64,000 bases of DNA. Origin: UBA7957 sp965224675. GTDB taxonomy: Bacteria; Pseudomonadota; Gammaproteobacteria; Granulosicoccales; Granulosicoccaceae. Made by a program: the position numbers and the translations under genes. Location: contig CBDDAA010000004.1 in assembly GCA_965224675.1 (NCBI GenBank), positions 1,674,001 to 1,738,000 on the forward strand, given 5' to 3'. The notes below the pieces were generated by a model. The model was not told where the DNA came from. It worked only from the letters and a program-made list of their open reading frames with translations, and searched no databases. This document shows, in pieces, positions 42,790-51,017 of the stretch (position 1 is the stretch's first letter; each line of letters opens with the position of its first letter).

Positions 42790-43106
42790 AAGCACGCAAT
42801 GTGAGAGACGGTGAGAAGCGGCGCGCTATAAGTCTCAGTTGAGGCAAACATGCTCGTTTAGTGACGATCCTCTCATTAGCCATGTAGAGAGATGTTGGGC
42901 ACATGTACGTATTTTAATACATGTGTCCATTGTCTTTGCAAGTTGCATTTACGCAAATAATTAAAAATTGCATTCTTCGATTACCTGCATCCTTAAATCC
43001 TCAAGTGGATGATTTGGTGATAGCGGCTTTCAGTGAATAGTAATGAACAGGCAAGCAGTTGCTGAACGTTAAGGTTTTAGTGATTAATTAGTATGGGGAA
43101 ATTGCT
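42790..43106. other. Intergenic region with hairpin
   Basis: No gene. CACATGTA (42900-42907) and TACATGTG (42918-42925) form an 8-bp stem around CGTATTTTAA, the best terminator or operator candidate here. The region probably holds the promoter of the diheme gene at 43107. Confidence 0.45.
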
Positions 43107-44864
43107 TTGAAAAAATTGATCTCTTTGATTGCGGCAGCAATAGCCGTTGGAGTATTTTTTCTAACCAGCTTGGCACTTAGTAATAAAGAACCAGAAAATA
43201 ATGAAGAAACCTTAGTTGACGAGAAACGGTTTTTCGATTATTCAGCAGCAACAGACAATATCGAGCCTGTCGGTGATCCCTTACCTGTGACACCTAAATT
43301 ATTAACCTATGGCGAGTGGGTTTTTCGCGGAATGTGCATAGGTTGCCATGGCCCTGATGGCGATGGTAATGGTGCTGTATGGGAATTGGCAGACAAGTAT
43401 GCGCCCGAGCATAAACTGCCGAGAAAACCACGCGATTTTACCCAGGCCGTGTTTAAAATTCGCTCTACCCCGAGTGGCTCCTTTCCGACAGATGTCGATT
43501 TATTTAAGTCAATTTCTCGTGGTTTAGTCGCCGATCAGGACATGCCGGCGTTCAAATTCTTGCCGGAACGGGATCGTTGGGCCGTTATCGCTTACATCAA
43601 ATCCCTGAGCACATTGTGGGAAGAAGAAGCCGAATACCAAGAAGATCCGATTGTAATCGGTCAAGTGCCTATTCCTGATACGGCTATGATTGTAGCGGGA
43701 AAAGGGGTTTATAAAAAATTAAAATGTGCCAAGTGTCATGGTGAAACGGGTTTAGGCGATGGCCCTTCTGCCTCCGATTTAACTGATGATAATGATATGT
43801 CGATTGTTCCGCGTGATTTTACGGATGCCTCTCAATTTGTTGGCAGCCCAGAACCTGCAGGTGTGCTTCAAACCTTCAGTACAGGATTTGATGGCACACC
43901 CATGCCATCATTTCTGGACTTCTTGACTGAAGAATCGGGTTGGCAGTTGGTTTGGTATGTAACCTCCTTGCGTAAAGAATTTGACCTTGAAAAAACGCGT
44001 GAAGATATGGCTGCGCAGCGTGGCATCAAACTGTCACAAACCATAGCGGTTACCGCACCCATGCAAATGACTAGTAATACACCGAGTTCAGGTGAGAGCA
44101 GTACAGAACCAGTTGTTACAACGCAAAGCGCAACCCAGACCTCTGGTGAAGCAATGGCAGCATCAGATACTGATCAAGCTGCACCAAAAACTGCCCCTAA
44201 AATAAAAAAAATCGGCAACTATAAGGAAATAGAGGTCAGCGATGGTGGAAGCATTCAAGGTAAAATTACTTATAAGGGTTCAGTTAAGAAGAAAACTGTC
44301 ATACCGTCCAAAGATAAAAAGGTATGTGGCAAAAAACGTAAGGTTCCACTTATTCTGGTAGGCGAGGGTGGCGCAGTGAAGGATAGCGTTGTCTATATAA
44401 AAGGTGTTGATGCGGGTAAAGCGTGGTCAGAGATGGAATTAAAACCACCTGTACTCAATCAGGAAAATTGCCAGTTCTCTCCACATATTCAAGTTGGACG
44501 ACAGGGAACAATCGATATTCTTAATTCTGACCCTGTCTTACATAATACACATGGTTATTACGGCACACGAACCGCCTTTAATGTTGCGCTACCCGAAAAA
44601 GACCAAAAGATAAGCAAATTGCTTAAAAAGGCAGGCACAGTGAAAGTCGATTGCGACGCCCATGGCTGGATGTTGGGCTGGATACAAGTGGTAGACAGTC
44701 CTTACTATTTTCAAACAGGTGAAGATGGCACCTTCTCTATTACGGGCATCCCACCCGGTGACTACACCCTTGTCATTTGGCAGGAGTGGTTAGGTGAGAA
44801 GGAAATGGCGGTAACTATTACCGCTGGAGGTATGGCCGAGCTTAATGTCGAGTTAACTAAATAA
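43107..44864 (+). CDS. Diheme cytochrome c fused to a cupredoxin/carboxypeptidase-regulatory protein
   Basis: 585 residues with TTG start at 43107 (GGGGA upstream) and an N-terminal hydrophobic signal/anchor (about 5-25). Two cytochrome c domains follow: CIGCH (77-81) and CAKCH (207-211), each with downstream Met ligands. A Ser/Thr/Ala linker (about 315-365) leads to a C-terminal copy of the protein at 40392, with candidate copper ligands His479, His482, Cys516, His519 and Met522. It can be read as a fusion that joins haem and copper sites in one periplasmic protein, a likely electron donor to the oxidase encoded downstream. Confidence 0.8.
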   Translation: MKKLISLIAAAIAVGVFFLTSLALSNKEPENNEETLVDEKRFFDYSAATDNIEPVGDPLPVTPKLLTYGEWVFRGMCIGCHGPDGDGNGAVWELADKYAPEHKLPRKPRDFTQAVFKIRSTPSGSFPTDVDLFKSISRGLVADQDMPAFKFLPERDRWAVIAYIKSLSTLWEEEAEYQEDPIVIGQVPIPDTAMIVAGKGVYKKLKCAKCHGETGLGDGPSASDLTDDNDMSIVPRDFTDASQFVGSPEPAGVLQTFSTGFDGTPMPSFLDFLTEESGWQLVWYVTSLRKEFDLEKTREDMAAQRGIKLSQTIAVTAPMQMTSNTPSSGESSTEPVVTTQSATQTSGEAMAASDTDQAAPKTAPKIKKIGNYKEIEVSDGGSIQGKITYKGSVKKKTVIPSKDKKVCGKKRKVPLILVGEGGAVKDSVVYIKGVDAGKAWSEMELKPPVLNQENCQFSPHIQVGRQGTIDILNSDPVLHNTHGYYGTRTAFNVALPEKDQKISKLLKKAGTVKVDCDAHGWMLGWIQVVDSPYYFQTGEDGTFSITGIPPGDYTLVIWQEWLGEKEMAVTITAGGMAELNVELTK

Positions 44865-44960
44865 GATAAACTTGTAGCAATTTTGTTCACGCATAGGCGT
44901 GTATAAACTGACTACATCGATCGGCGGTGTAGCAGGTGAACGGGATGGTCAATTATTTTG

Positions 44961-45437
44961 ATGAAACTGAGCAATCAATCAATTATTGTGATCAGCATGG
45001 TTTTCGGTGGAATATCGTTCGCAGCAGTATTTGCTTCAATTATTACATACACCCTGCCAGAGCGAGATACTGTCGTTGTTGCTACTGCATCAGTACCGCT
45101 AATTGATTTAAACGTGTTGGAGCATGGGGCGAATCTGGCTGAGTTGGAGCGAGGGCGGGTCTATTACGCGCAGCTTTGCGTCTCATGTCATGGTGCGCGT
45201 GGCAAAGGATTTGGTCCCTGGGCTTACCGGGTCAAGCCACGACCGAGCAATTTAACCAGCATGCGGGTACAGCAACGCAGCGACGAATATTTATTCAAGG
45301 TCATCAGCAACGGACAGTCGAATTCGCCTATGGTGGGTTGGAAAGATCGTTTATCAATACGCCAACGCTGGCAATTAGTTGGCTTTTTACGCCATTTAGC
45401 CACACAACAAGTGCCTTCCATGCAGATTAAATTATGA
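44961..45437 (+). CDS. Membrane-anchored monohaem cytochrome c
   Basis: 158 residues from the ATG at 44961 (a TTG directly before is possible). An N-terminal membrane anchor (about 7-31) is followed by the haem site CVSCH (73-77) in QLCVSCHGARGKG, with a Met ligand probably in NSPMVGW. It overlaps the next gene by ATGA, so it is the first gene of the oxidase operon. A candidate electron carrier between periplasmic donors and the oxidase. Confidence 0.8.
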   Translation: MKLSNQSIIVISMVFGGISFAAVFASIITYTLPERDTVVVATASVPLIDLNVLEHGANLAELERGRVYYAQLCVSCHGARGKGFGPWAYRVKPRPSNLTSMRVQQRSDEYLFKVISNGQSNSPMVGWKDRLSIRQRWQLVGFLRHLATQQVPSMQIKL

Positions 45438-45994
45438 GCCAGGTCACTCGTTTAAAACAACCTGATGAATCGTCTGACCCGATAGTAAGAGAGGATGTTA
45501 GTTTCACAGATACACCAATGATTCTTAGATTCATGGTTATGTCAGTGATCAACCTGTTTGTAGGGACAATACAAGGTGTCGTGCAAACATTTCCAGCTAC
45601 CGCACAGTGGATTCGAGAAACGGGGCCTGCTGGCCATCTGATTGATCCATTGGCGCATGCGCATATCAATTTGGTAGGCGGGGTTACTATGGGAATGATG
45701 GGGTTGTTTTACTACGTTATCCCACAAATAATAAAGCGCCCTGTATACAGTCATGTTTTGGCCATTGGCTCCTTTTGGTTTTCCACTATTGGCGTGATTG
45801 GATTTTTTAGTACACTGGTTATTTTTGGATTGATAGAAGGCAATATGGTGCTTAGCGGTATGACCTATGGTCAGGCGTTGCAAACAGTCGGTCCGATCCA
45901 TCATATCCTGATTGTTAGTTTTGCTTTTTTGATGGGGTTTGGCTATTGGGCTTTTATAGTCAATATATTATTAACAATTTTCAAAAAGAGTTGA
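45434..45994 (+). CDS. Short haem-copper oxidase subunit I-like membrane protein
   Basis: 186 residues with about four membrane helices. The segment LAHAHINLVGGVTMGMMGLF (His75, His77) resembles the haem-binding helix II of cbb3/NOR-type subunit I, and IHHILIV (His156, His157) adds two more His. It is far too short for a full subunit I and lacks the CuB histidine set in proper context. It may bind one haem b, or be an assembly or electron-entry subunit. It lies directly upstream of the small membrane gene and the CcoN-like gene. Family assignment is tentative. Confidence 0.55.
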   Translation: MSQVTRLKQPDESSDPIVREDVSFTDTPMILRFMVMSVINLFVGTIQGVVQTFPATAQWIRETGPAGHLIDPLAHAHINLVGGVTMGMMGLFYYVIPQIIKRPVYSHVLAIGSFWFSTIGVIGFFSTLVIFGLIEGNMVLSGMTYGQALQTVGPIHHILIVSFAFLMGFGYWAFIVNILLTIFKKS

Positions 45995-46001
45995 GGAGAA
46001 C

Positions 46002-46220
46002 ATGCATCGTCTACTAAACATACTGTACAGCGGTTTCATGGTAGGAATCGGGTTGGGGACTGTATTCCAATTGGCATTTTTACCGTTTATGGGTATGCGC
46101 AGCTTTGATGAGTGGACCGGGCTGCTGGAGTGGGGGTTCGCTATCTCGATAGGATCAGGCGTTATCTCTGCGCTCAGTTTTTGGTTCATGAATGCCATGA
46201 TGGTACGTCAGGGCAAATAA
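46002..46220 (+). CDS. Small two-helix membrane protein of the oxidase operon
   Basis: 72 residues, strong RBS (GAGGAGAA) directly upstream. Two hydrophobic segments (about 8-29 and 44-67). It has no haem motif and no family I recognise. It is 7 bases after the short subunit I-like gene and 43 bases before the CcoN-like gene, so it is part of the same operon and may be an accessory subunit. Confidence 0.6.
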   Translation: MHRLLNILYSGFMVGIGLGTVFQLAFLPFMGMRSFDEWTGLLEWGFAISIGSGVISALSFWFMNAMMVRQGK

Positions 46221-46263
46221 TTTGATCTTAATTTTTGTATAAAAGATAGAATCGGCAACTACT

Positions 46264-47667
46264 ATGAACATTTTTACCCAAAACGATTTACGCGAAGGTA
46301 CTGCTGCCAAGCATTTCTTTTTCTCGGCAATTGTGATGCTCAATATCGGTGTATTGATGGCCCTGGGCACCTCTTTGCGTCTTGCCTGGCCAGATATCTT
46401 ACCCAATGATATTCCATGGCTGCATTTTGGTCGTATCCGGCCAGTACACGTACATTTTGTTATATTTGGCTGGATCTCCATGGCCTTTGCTGGTGCGATG
46501 TGTTACATGACACCGGCGTTATGTAAAACCAAGTTGTGGAGTGAAAAGCTCGGTGTAATGAACTGCTGGGCGTGGAATGTAGGAATGGTACTGGTGTTCT
46601 TCACCTTGATTAATGGTATGACGACAGGTCGCGAATACCAGGATTTAATCTGGCCCATCGACATATATATTTTGTTGTTCGTTTTTATACCTTTAGCAAT
46701 CAATATCTGGATGACAATGATCAAACGAAGAACGGAGGGTTTATATGTAACCTTATGGTTTTTTGGCGCCGCGTTGTTATTTATTATACTGAGTTATTTT
46801 ATAGGTGCGGTGCCCGACTTCTTTCCAGTAACGGGTCTCGCCGAAGCCTATATGACCTGGTGGCATGCACACAATATATTAGGCTTATGGATTACCCCGG
46901 TTTCAGCGGCGATTGCGTATTACATTATTCCAAAGGTTTCAGGCAATACTCTGTACAGCCATAAAATAGGCCATCTGCATTTTTGGTCAATTGCGGCATT
47001 CTATTCGACCCCAGGTGCGCATCATTTAATGAGCGCGCCAATTCCTGAATGGTTAAAATCATTTGCCTCAGTTTCCGGTGTGTTGATTATGATTCCTGCG
47101 CTTGCTTTTGTCGTAAACATGTTGATGACGATGAAAGATAAATGGTGGATGTTTACTAAAAGTATTCCACTGCAATGGGCGCTTACGGGTGTACTGTTTG
47201 CTATTCCGCTCAACATTCAGGGTGCATTTCAACAAACACGTGCTTTGAACTGGTATATTCATGGCTCTCACTGGATTGTTGCACATGCACATCTGGCATT
47301 GGTTGGTTTTTCATCATTTATTGAAATAGGCGCAATTTATTACGGCTTACCAAAACTACTCAGGCGTGAGATTTATAGTACCAAGCTGGCAAGGATACAT
47401 TTCTGGATGATGGCTATAGGTTTTCTTGGTTTTTGGGCAGTGCTTACTGGCGCTGGTTTGGTGCAGGGTGCAGCTAAAGTCTACGAAATACCGTACATTC
47501 AATCAGTCATTGCAACGCATCCATACATGGTGGGCCGTGTCATATTTGGCTCAATGATTATATTTGCCCAGCCAATTTTTCTCTACAATATGTATATGAC
47601 GGCGCGTTATGGTAAGAAACTGGATTCTGAACCCGCACCCGTTGTGACTGGCGCAGCGACAGCATAA
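46264..47667 (+). CDS. ccoN: cbb3-like cytochrome c oxidase catalytic subunit (CcoN-like)
   Basis: 467 residues with about 12 helices. Low-spin haem His62 in GRIRPVHVH; CuB His203 in WWHAHN; Tyr247 and CuB His253/254 in FYSTPGAHH, in the same spacing as CcoN (Tyr-x5-His-His); haem His341/343 in VAHAHLALVG. The conserved STFEGP segment of CcoN reads LNIQGA (Gln319 for Glu). The cross-linked Tyr supports O2 reduction rather than NO reduction. Divergent from the housekeeping cbb3 oxidases; normally the cognate CcoP is present, but here it is split. Confidence 0.82.
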   Translation: MNIFTQNDLREGTAAKHFFFSAIVMLNIGVLMALGTSLRLAWPDILPNDIPWLHFGRIRPVHVHFVIFGWISMAFAGAMCYMTPALCKTKLWSEKLGVMNCWAWNVGMVLVFFTLINGMTTGREYQDLIWPIDIYILLFVFIPLAINIWMTMIKRRTEGLYVTLWFFGAALLFIILSYFIGAVPDFFPVTGLAEAYMTWWHAHNILGLWITPVSAAIAYYIIPKVSGNTLYSHKIGHLHFWSIAAFYSTPGAHHLMSAPIPEWLKSFASVSGVLIMIPALAFVVNMLMTMKDKWWMFTKSIPLQWALTGVLFAIPLNIQGAFQQTRALNWYIHGSHWIVAHAHLALVGFSSFIEIGAIYYGLPKLLRREIYSTKLARIHFWMMAIGFLGFWAVLTGAGLVQGAAKVYEIPYIQSVIATHPYMVGRVIFGSMIIFAQPIFLYNMYMTARYGKKLDSEPAPVVTGAATA

Positions 47668-47683
47668 AAGAGGGCAAACCGAG

Positions 47684-48205
47684 ATGCCAAAATATGTGAT
47701 TGGAACAATACTGGTTGTATTAACAATCTTTACATCCATTGCGCTGACGGTTGTGGGCGGTTCAACCTATATGTCACAAATTCCACCTACTGAATTTGCT
47801 AAAGAGAAGGTTAAAATCTGGGGGCATACTGGCTGGTCTATCAAAGACCCCTGGATGACAGGCAAACTTGCACCGACAGCAGCAGGGCGAGGAAAGACGC
47901 TTTTTATTCGAGAAGGCTGCTGGTGGTGTCATACCTTGTTACCTGAGCAAACGCAGGATTGGACATACTTCGGTGCACCCCCGGTTGCAGGTGATGTGCA
48001 AGGCGAGTCACCCAGCTTATTTGGCTCTGATCGCAAAGCGCCCGATCTGTTGCATATTGCAAGTCGTAATCGGGTAAAAGCCTGGCACTATGTACATCAT
48101 CGCAACCCGCGAGCGGTAACTCCTGGCTCCATTATGCCAGCTTTTGAATATCTAACTGATGATGAATTAGACGCAATCGTGGCTTTTCTTGAAAGCCTTA
48201 AATAA
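47684..48205 (+). CDS. ccoO: CcoO-like monohaem subunit
   Basis: 173 residues: N-terminal membrane helix (about 5-28), then the haem site CWWCH (79-83) in REGCWWCHTLLPEQTQDW. FixO features: LFGSDRKAPDLL, a His-rich HYVHHRNPRAVTPGS and GSIMPAFEYL with the Met ligand. It passes electrons to the CcoN-like subunit. 16 bases after ccoN. Somewhat shorter than the usual CcoO (about 200). Confidence 0.82.
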   Translation: MPKYVIGTILVVLTIFTSIALTVVGGSTYMSQIPPTEFAKEKVKIWGHTGWSIKDPWMTGKLAPTAAGRGKTLFIREGCWWCHTLLPEQTQDWTYFGAPPVAGDVQGESPSLFGSDRKAPDLLHIASRNRVKAWHYVHHRNPRAVTPGSIMPAFEYLTDDELDAIVAFLESLK

Positions 48206-48229
48206 ATATAGTAAGCAGGGTCTAATAGC

Positions 48230-48640
48230 ATGAATGATTTGAAGCAAGAGGATGAAACTGAGGACAAAGGACTCGCATTTGGGCGATTCTCTGAAGAAGA
48301 TTATGATGGCATTATTGAAGGAAATGGGAAAATACCCTGGTGGCTGATATTGATAGTCGCGGTTACGATTTTTGAAGCCTTTTTGTTCACCATGCCCTGG
48401 CCCGGATTCGGACAACGTTATGAAACGGTGACAACAACCTTTGTTAGTGCAACAGGAGCACAACCATGGTGGGATTGGGGTTATTACTTAATCAGCCTGC
48501 AAATTATTGTCGTTCTTAGTGCAATAACCGCCATCATCTGGGTCATTAACGCAAAGATGTGGAAAAAAGAGTCAGAACAGGAGAAAAATAAACAAGACGA
48601 GACTTTGCACGATAACGGATCTGAAACCGAAAAGCTTTAG
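48230..48640 (+). CDS. CcoP N-terminal-like membrane protein without haem domains
   Basis: 136 residues with two membrane helices (about 36-56 and 82-104). The segment EEDYDGIIEGNGKIPWWLIL matches the N-terminal part of CcoP/FixP (D-G-I-x-E-x-x-N-P-L-P-x-W-W). The two cytochrome c domains of normal CcoP are missing and the charged C-terminal tail carries no Cys. Separate cytochromes encoded downstream could replace those domains, so this is a split CcoP. The stop overlaps the next GTG start by one base. Confidence 0.65.
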   Translation: MNDLKQEDETEDKGLAFGRFSEEDYDGIIEGNGKIPWWLILIVAVTIFEAFLFTMPWPGFGQRYETVTTTFVSATGAQPWWDWGYYLISLQIIVVLSAITAIIWVINAKMWKKESEQEKNKQDETLHDNGSETEKL

Positions 48641-48846
48641 TGGGATTTACAGACAAAATATCTGCACTGATTTTTGCACTGATCATCATCGGTGTTTTTG
48701 TATATTTAATTATGTCTCGTTTTGTTACTGGCCCTATTGCTGATCTAAAACGCGGTGAGCAAATTATTCTTCTGTTGAGTATTATAGGTATGTTGATGGT
48801 TGTTGTTTTTGCAGGATTTGAGTTATTGCTTCACGTAGTCGTTTAA
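48640..48846 (+). CDS. Small two-helix membrane protein
   Basis: 68 residues, GTG start overlapping the previous stop. Two hydrophobic segments (about 8-26 and 43-66) separated by a short polar loop (GPIADLKRGEQ). No cofactor motif. Its place between the CcoP-like gene and a cytochrome gene suggests an oxidase accessory subunit (CcoQ-like function is possible but not shown by sequence). Confidence 0.55.
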   Translation: MGFTDKISALIFALIIIGVFVYLIMSRFVTGPIADLKRGEQIILLLSIIGMLMVVVFAGFELLLHVVV

Positions 48847-48863
48847 TCGTGGTGTTCACAACT

Positions 48864-49295
48864 ATGAAATTAGGTGAAAAAATAATGTTCGGATTTGCAG
48901 CTTTACTCACCGTCGCCGGTGTAAGCAAAGGCATAAAGCAATTTAATAATCCGCAGGCAAGGGAACCCAGGGATTACTATGAGTGGACAGATGCTAGTTT
49001 AGAGGGGCATGGATTGTATCGTAAGATGGGATGTAATAGTTGCCATCGCGCATTTAATGTAGGAGAAATAGGTGTAGCGCCTGTGCTGGATGGTGAAGGT
49101 ACAAAACGTGAGCTTGAGTGGCTAGAGCAATATTTTAAAGATCCGAATAGCTTGGTTGCTGGTACTGCACATGACGGCAGCTTAGGGCCAGACTTTCGCA
49201 CTCTGACTGAAAACGAACGGACCCTGCTGACGGAATTTTTATTTGCCTTAAAATCAAATCCCGGATCGCGTAATTACCCAAGACCACCAACATGA
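48864..49295 (+). CDS. Membrane-anchored monohaem cytochrome c
   Basis: 143 residues from the ATG at 48864; GTG starts at 48849 and 48852 in the same frame add 4-5 residues. Anchor helix (about 5-22), haem site CNSCH (57-61) in KMGCNSCHRAFNVG, with a likely Met or His ligand downstream (no Met-rich loop is clear). It is the first of two cytochromes after the split CcoP and may replace one of its haem domains. Confidence 0.78.
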   Translation: MKLGEKIMFGFAALLTVAGVSKGIKQFNNPQAREPRDYYEWTDASLEGHGLYRKMGCNSCHRAFNVGEIGVAPVLDGEGTKRELEWLEQYFKDPNSLVAGTAHDGSLGPDFRTLTENERTLLTEFLFALKSNPGSRNYPRPPT

Positions 49296-49337
49296 ATTTT
49301 TACGCAATATGCATTAGATTAACTAGAGGGCATAGCA

Positions 49338-49502
49338 ATGAGAGGTGATGTATTAGTCCCCTATATTTGGGCGGCAACCGGATTAATTATGTTGGTTGTA
49401 ATTGTGGTGCTTATTTTTTGGGCCTACAGACACAATCAATTCGACGAGAACATCAAGGATCAAATATTCACTGTGGGCGATGATGATCGCTATGATGAAT
49501 AA
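49338..49502 (+). CDS. CcoS-like small oxidase assembly protein
   Basis: 54 residues, too short for usual ORF calling. One hydrophobic helix (LVPYIWAATGLIMLVVIVVL), then FWAYRHNQFDENIKDQIFTV and an acidic end GDDDRYDE. This is the CcoS arrangement: a membrane helix, W-A-x3-x-Q-F-D and an acidic tail (FWAV..GQFDD..DDD). CcoS is needed for cofactor loading of cbb3 oxidases. It ends exactly where the next cytochrome gene starts (TAA directly followed by ATG). Confidence 0.65.
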   Translation: MRGDVLVPYIWAATGLIMLVVIVVLIFWAYRHNQFDENIKDQIFTVGDDDRYDE

Positions 49503-49934
49503 ATGCTGAATTTTCGGCCAGGAGAATGGGTTGTGGTGATGGGGTCAGGGCTGATTGTATTGTTTGCACTTATAGTCGGTACTTTAATCTATCTAAAGCC
49601 ACCTCCTGTGCGTTTTGTATACATTGAAACAGAACAAAGTAAACACGGGGATTTAATTTACCGACAACAATATTGTGGTTCCTGTCATGAGGTATTTGCA
49701 AATGGTGCGGGTTACGGCCCCAATCTCGATGGCGTAGGTAGCCGCCGTACGATTTCCTGGCTTCGGGAATATATTCAGGCGCCCAGGTCCGGGGTGAGTG
49801 CCAAGCCCTACAGGCTAAAAATGCCAGCGTACAAGAATTTGCAGACAGAGGAATTGGATGCCCTGGCTGCCTATCTGTCTGGTTTGCGAGAGATCGATAT
49901 AAAGCAAGAAAGAATAATACAGCCGTCAAGCTAG
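49503..49934 (+). CDS. Membrane-anchored monohaem cytochrome c
   Basis: 143 residues. N-terminal anchor (about 9-31), haem site CGSCH (58-62) in QYCGSCHEVFANG, then YGPNLDGVG and a Met in LKMPAYKNL as probable sixth ligand. It begins directly after the CcoS-like stop, so translational coupling is likely. It is the fourth membrane-bound haem protein of this block and a candidate for the second haem domain missing from the split CcoP. Confidence 0.8.
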   Translation: MLNFRPGEWVVVMGSGLIVLFALIVGTLIYLKPPPVRFVYIETEQSKHGDLIYRQQYCGSCHEVFANGAGYGPNLDGVGSRRTISWLREYIQAPRSGVSAKPYRLKMPAYKNLQTEELDALAAYLSGLREIDIKQERIIQPSS

Positions 49935-49966
49935 ATAATCACTACGTAGGAGCGGTACAATATATA

Positions 49967-50110
49967 TTATTTTAATTTTGAGCGGTATTCTTTTTCTTTG
50001 CCGAATATGCCATCACCAATGCAAAGCCAAGGCACAACAGATAGTGCAACAATACCACCTAGGCCGAATATTACCATGACAATTTTAACCGCAAGACTGA
50101 GTTCTTCCAT
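49967..50110 (-). CDS. Small single-helix membrane protein on the opposite strand
   Basis: 47 residues. One long hydrophobic helix (about 7-31, VKIVMVIFGLGGIVALSVV) and a basic C-terminus (GKEKEYRSKLK). The ATG is at 50110 on the reverse strand; the exact stop position could shift by a base or two because the run of T near 49970 is hard to count by eye. It fits between a cytochrome gene and the thioredoxin-like gene with no other gene on either strand. Function unknown. Confidence 0.4.
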   Translation of the reverse strand: MEELSLAVKIVMVIFGLGGIVALSVVPWLCIGDGIFGKEKEYRSKLK

Positions 50111-50170
50111 AGCGTTATATATAATCAATGTGGGCGTTGGGAGATTATAGCAGCATTGGAGATAAAGTCA

Positions 50171-50683
50171 ATGAAATCAAAGACATTTAAAATACTTTTT
50201 GTGGTGTTTTTCACCGTTTTGATCATCACAGCATGTGGTCAGAATGCAGGGACATTTGGACCGACAACCCGGGTGGGTGATCTTGCACCTGAGAGCAGAA
50301 ATTTGATCGTTGATAACATAGATGATTGGTACAAAGTGTCATCGATGGATACAAAAGTCGATCTGTATCGCTGGCGAATAGATGAATTAATACAACAAAA
50401 TAAACCGTTTGTGCTGGTTTTTGGGACACCACAGCACTGCACCATGTGTGTGGATCAAATTGCCAGAGTAGCAATAATGGAAGAAAAATATGGTGATCAA
50501 TTTGCCTTCGTGCATGTTGATGGCTATAAAGATAATGCCGTATGGGTTGAATGGGGAGTCAGGGGTGAGCCCTGGACGTTTGTTGTGGACGCTAAAGGAA
50601 AAGTGCGAAAAATCTTTCCTGGTCAAACAGAAATAGCATTGTTGGAGCAAGAAGTTCGTCAATTGCTGAAAGAGGAATCCTAA
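50171..50683 (+). CDS. Thioredoxin-fold lipoprotein
   Basis: 170 residues from the ATG at 50171. Lipobox ITAC with Cys22. Thioredoxin-like core with the redox pair CTMC (Cys90, Cys93) in FVLVFGTPQHCTMCVDQI, then FAFVHVDGYKDN and the cis-Pro-like GEPWTFVVDAKGKV. It resembles SCO/TlpA-type proteins that handle copper or disulfides during oxidase assembly. It lies 3 bases before the next small membrane gene. An assembly role is inference from the cluster. Confidence 0.7.
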   Translation: MKSKTFKILFVVFFTVLIITACGQNAGTFGPTTRVGDLAPESRNLIVDNIDDWYKVSSMDTKVDLYRWRIDELIQQNKPFVLVFGTPQHCTMCVDQIARVAIMEEKYGDQFAFVHVDGYKDNAVWVEWGVRGEPWTFVVDAKGKVRKIFPGQTEIALLEQEVRQLLKEES

Positions 50684-50685
50684 TT

Positions 50686-50907
50686 ATGCTGGTTAAAAAG
50701 CTATTGATTATTCTGTTCATCTTACTGACATTTTGTGCATCAGTATGGGGGCAGGAAAATCCATACACTTATGTTAAAATGTCTTTAACTGTACCCTGGG
50801 CCTTGTATTTTGTGTTTCTTGCCGGGGTATTGATTCCCTTTGTATTATTTATTTTATTGGCCTGGCATGAACATTTTGCAAAGAAGAATGGTTCAGAACA
50901 ACAATAA
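50686..50907 (+). CDS. Small membrane protein with signal-like N-terminus
   Basis: 73 residues. Hydrophobic segment at the start (LVKKLLIILFILLTFCASVWG), probably a signal peptide ending near AQE, and a second helix (LTVPWALYFVFLAGVLIPFVL) followed by a His-containing basic tail (AWHEHFAKKNG). No family recognised. Three bases after the thioredoxin-like gene, so co-transcribed. Confidence 0.6.
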   Translation: MLVKKLLIILFILLTFCASVWGQENPYTYVKMSLTVPWALYFVFLAGVLIPFVLFILLAWHEHFAKKNGSEQQ

Positions 50908-51017
50908 ACATGCTGTGGGGTTTTATCAATTTATTTGACTCGATTTACGTTTGATATTGGTAGCGGATCTCGGTATCGTGTTCCTGATTGATATTTGTGC
51001 TTTCGAGGTTACTATAT

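Noticed and set aside
46264..47667. CcoN-like subunit considered as nitric oxide reductase
   Set aside because: I first suspected the absence of the cross-linked Tyr, but Tyr247 sits six residues before the CuB His pair, exactly as in CcoN, so an O2 reductase is better supported.
46264..47667. FNR-type boxes in the oxidase region
   Set aside because: I looked for TTGATN4ATCAA-like sites upstream of the oxidase, cupredoxin and cytochrome genes and found none that I would defend.
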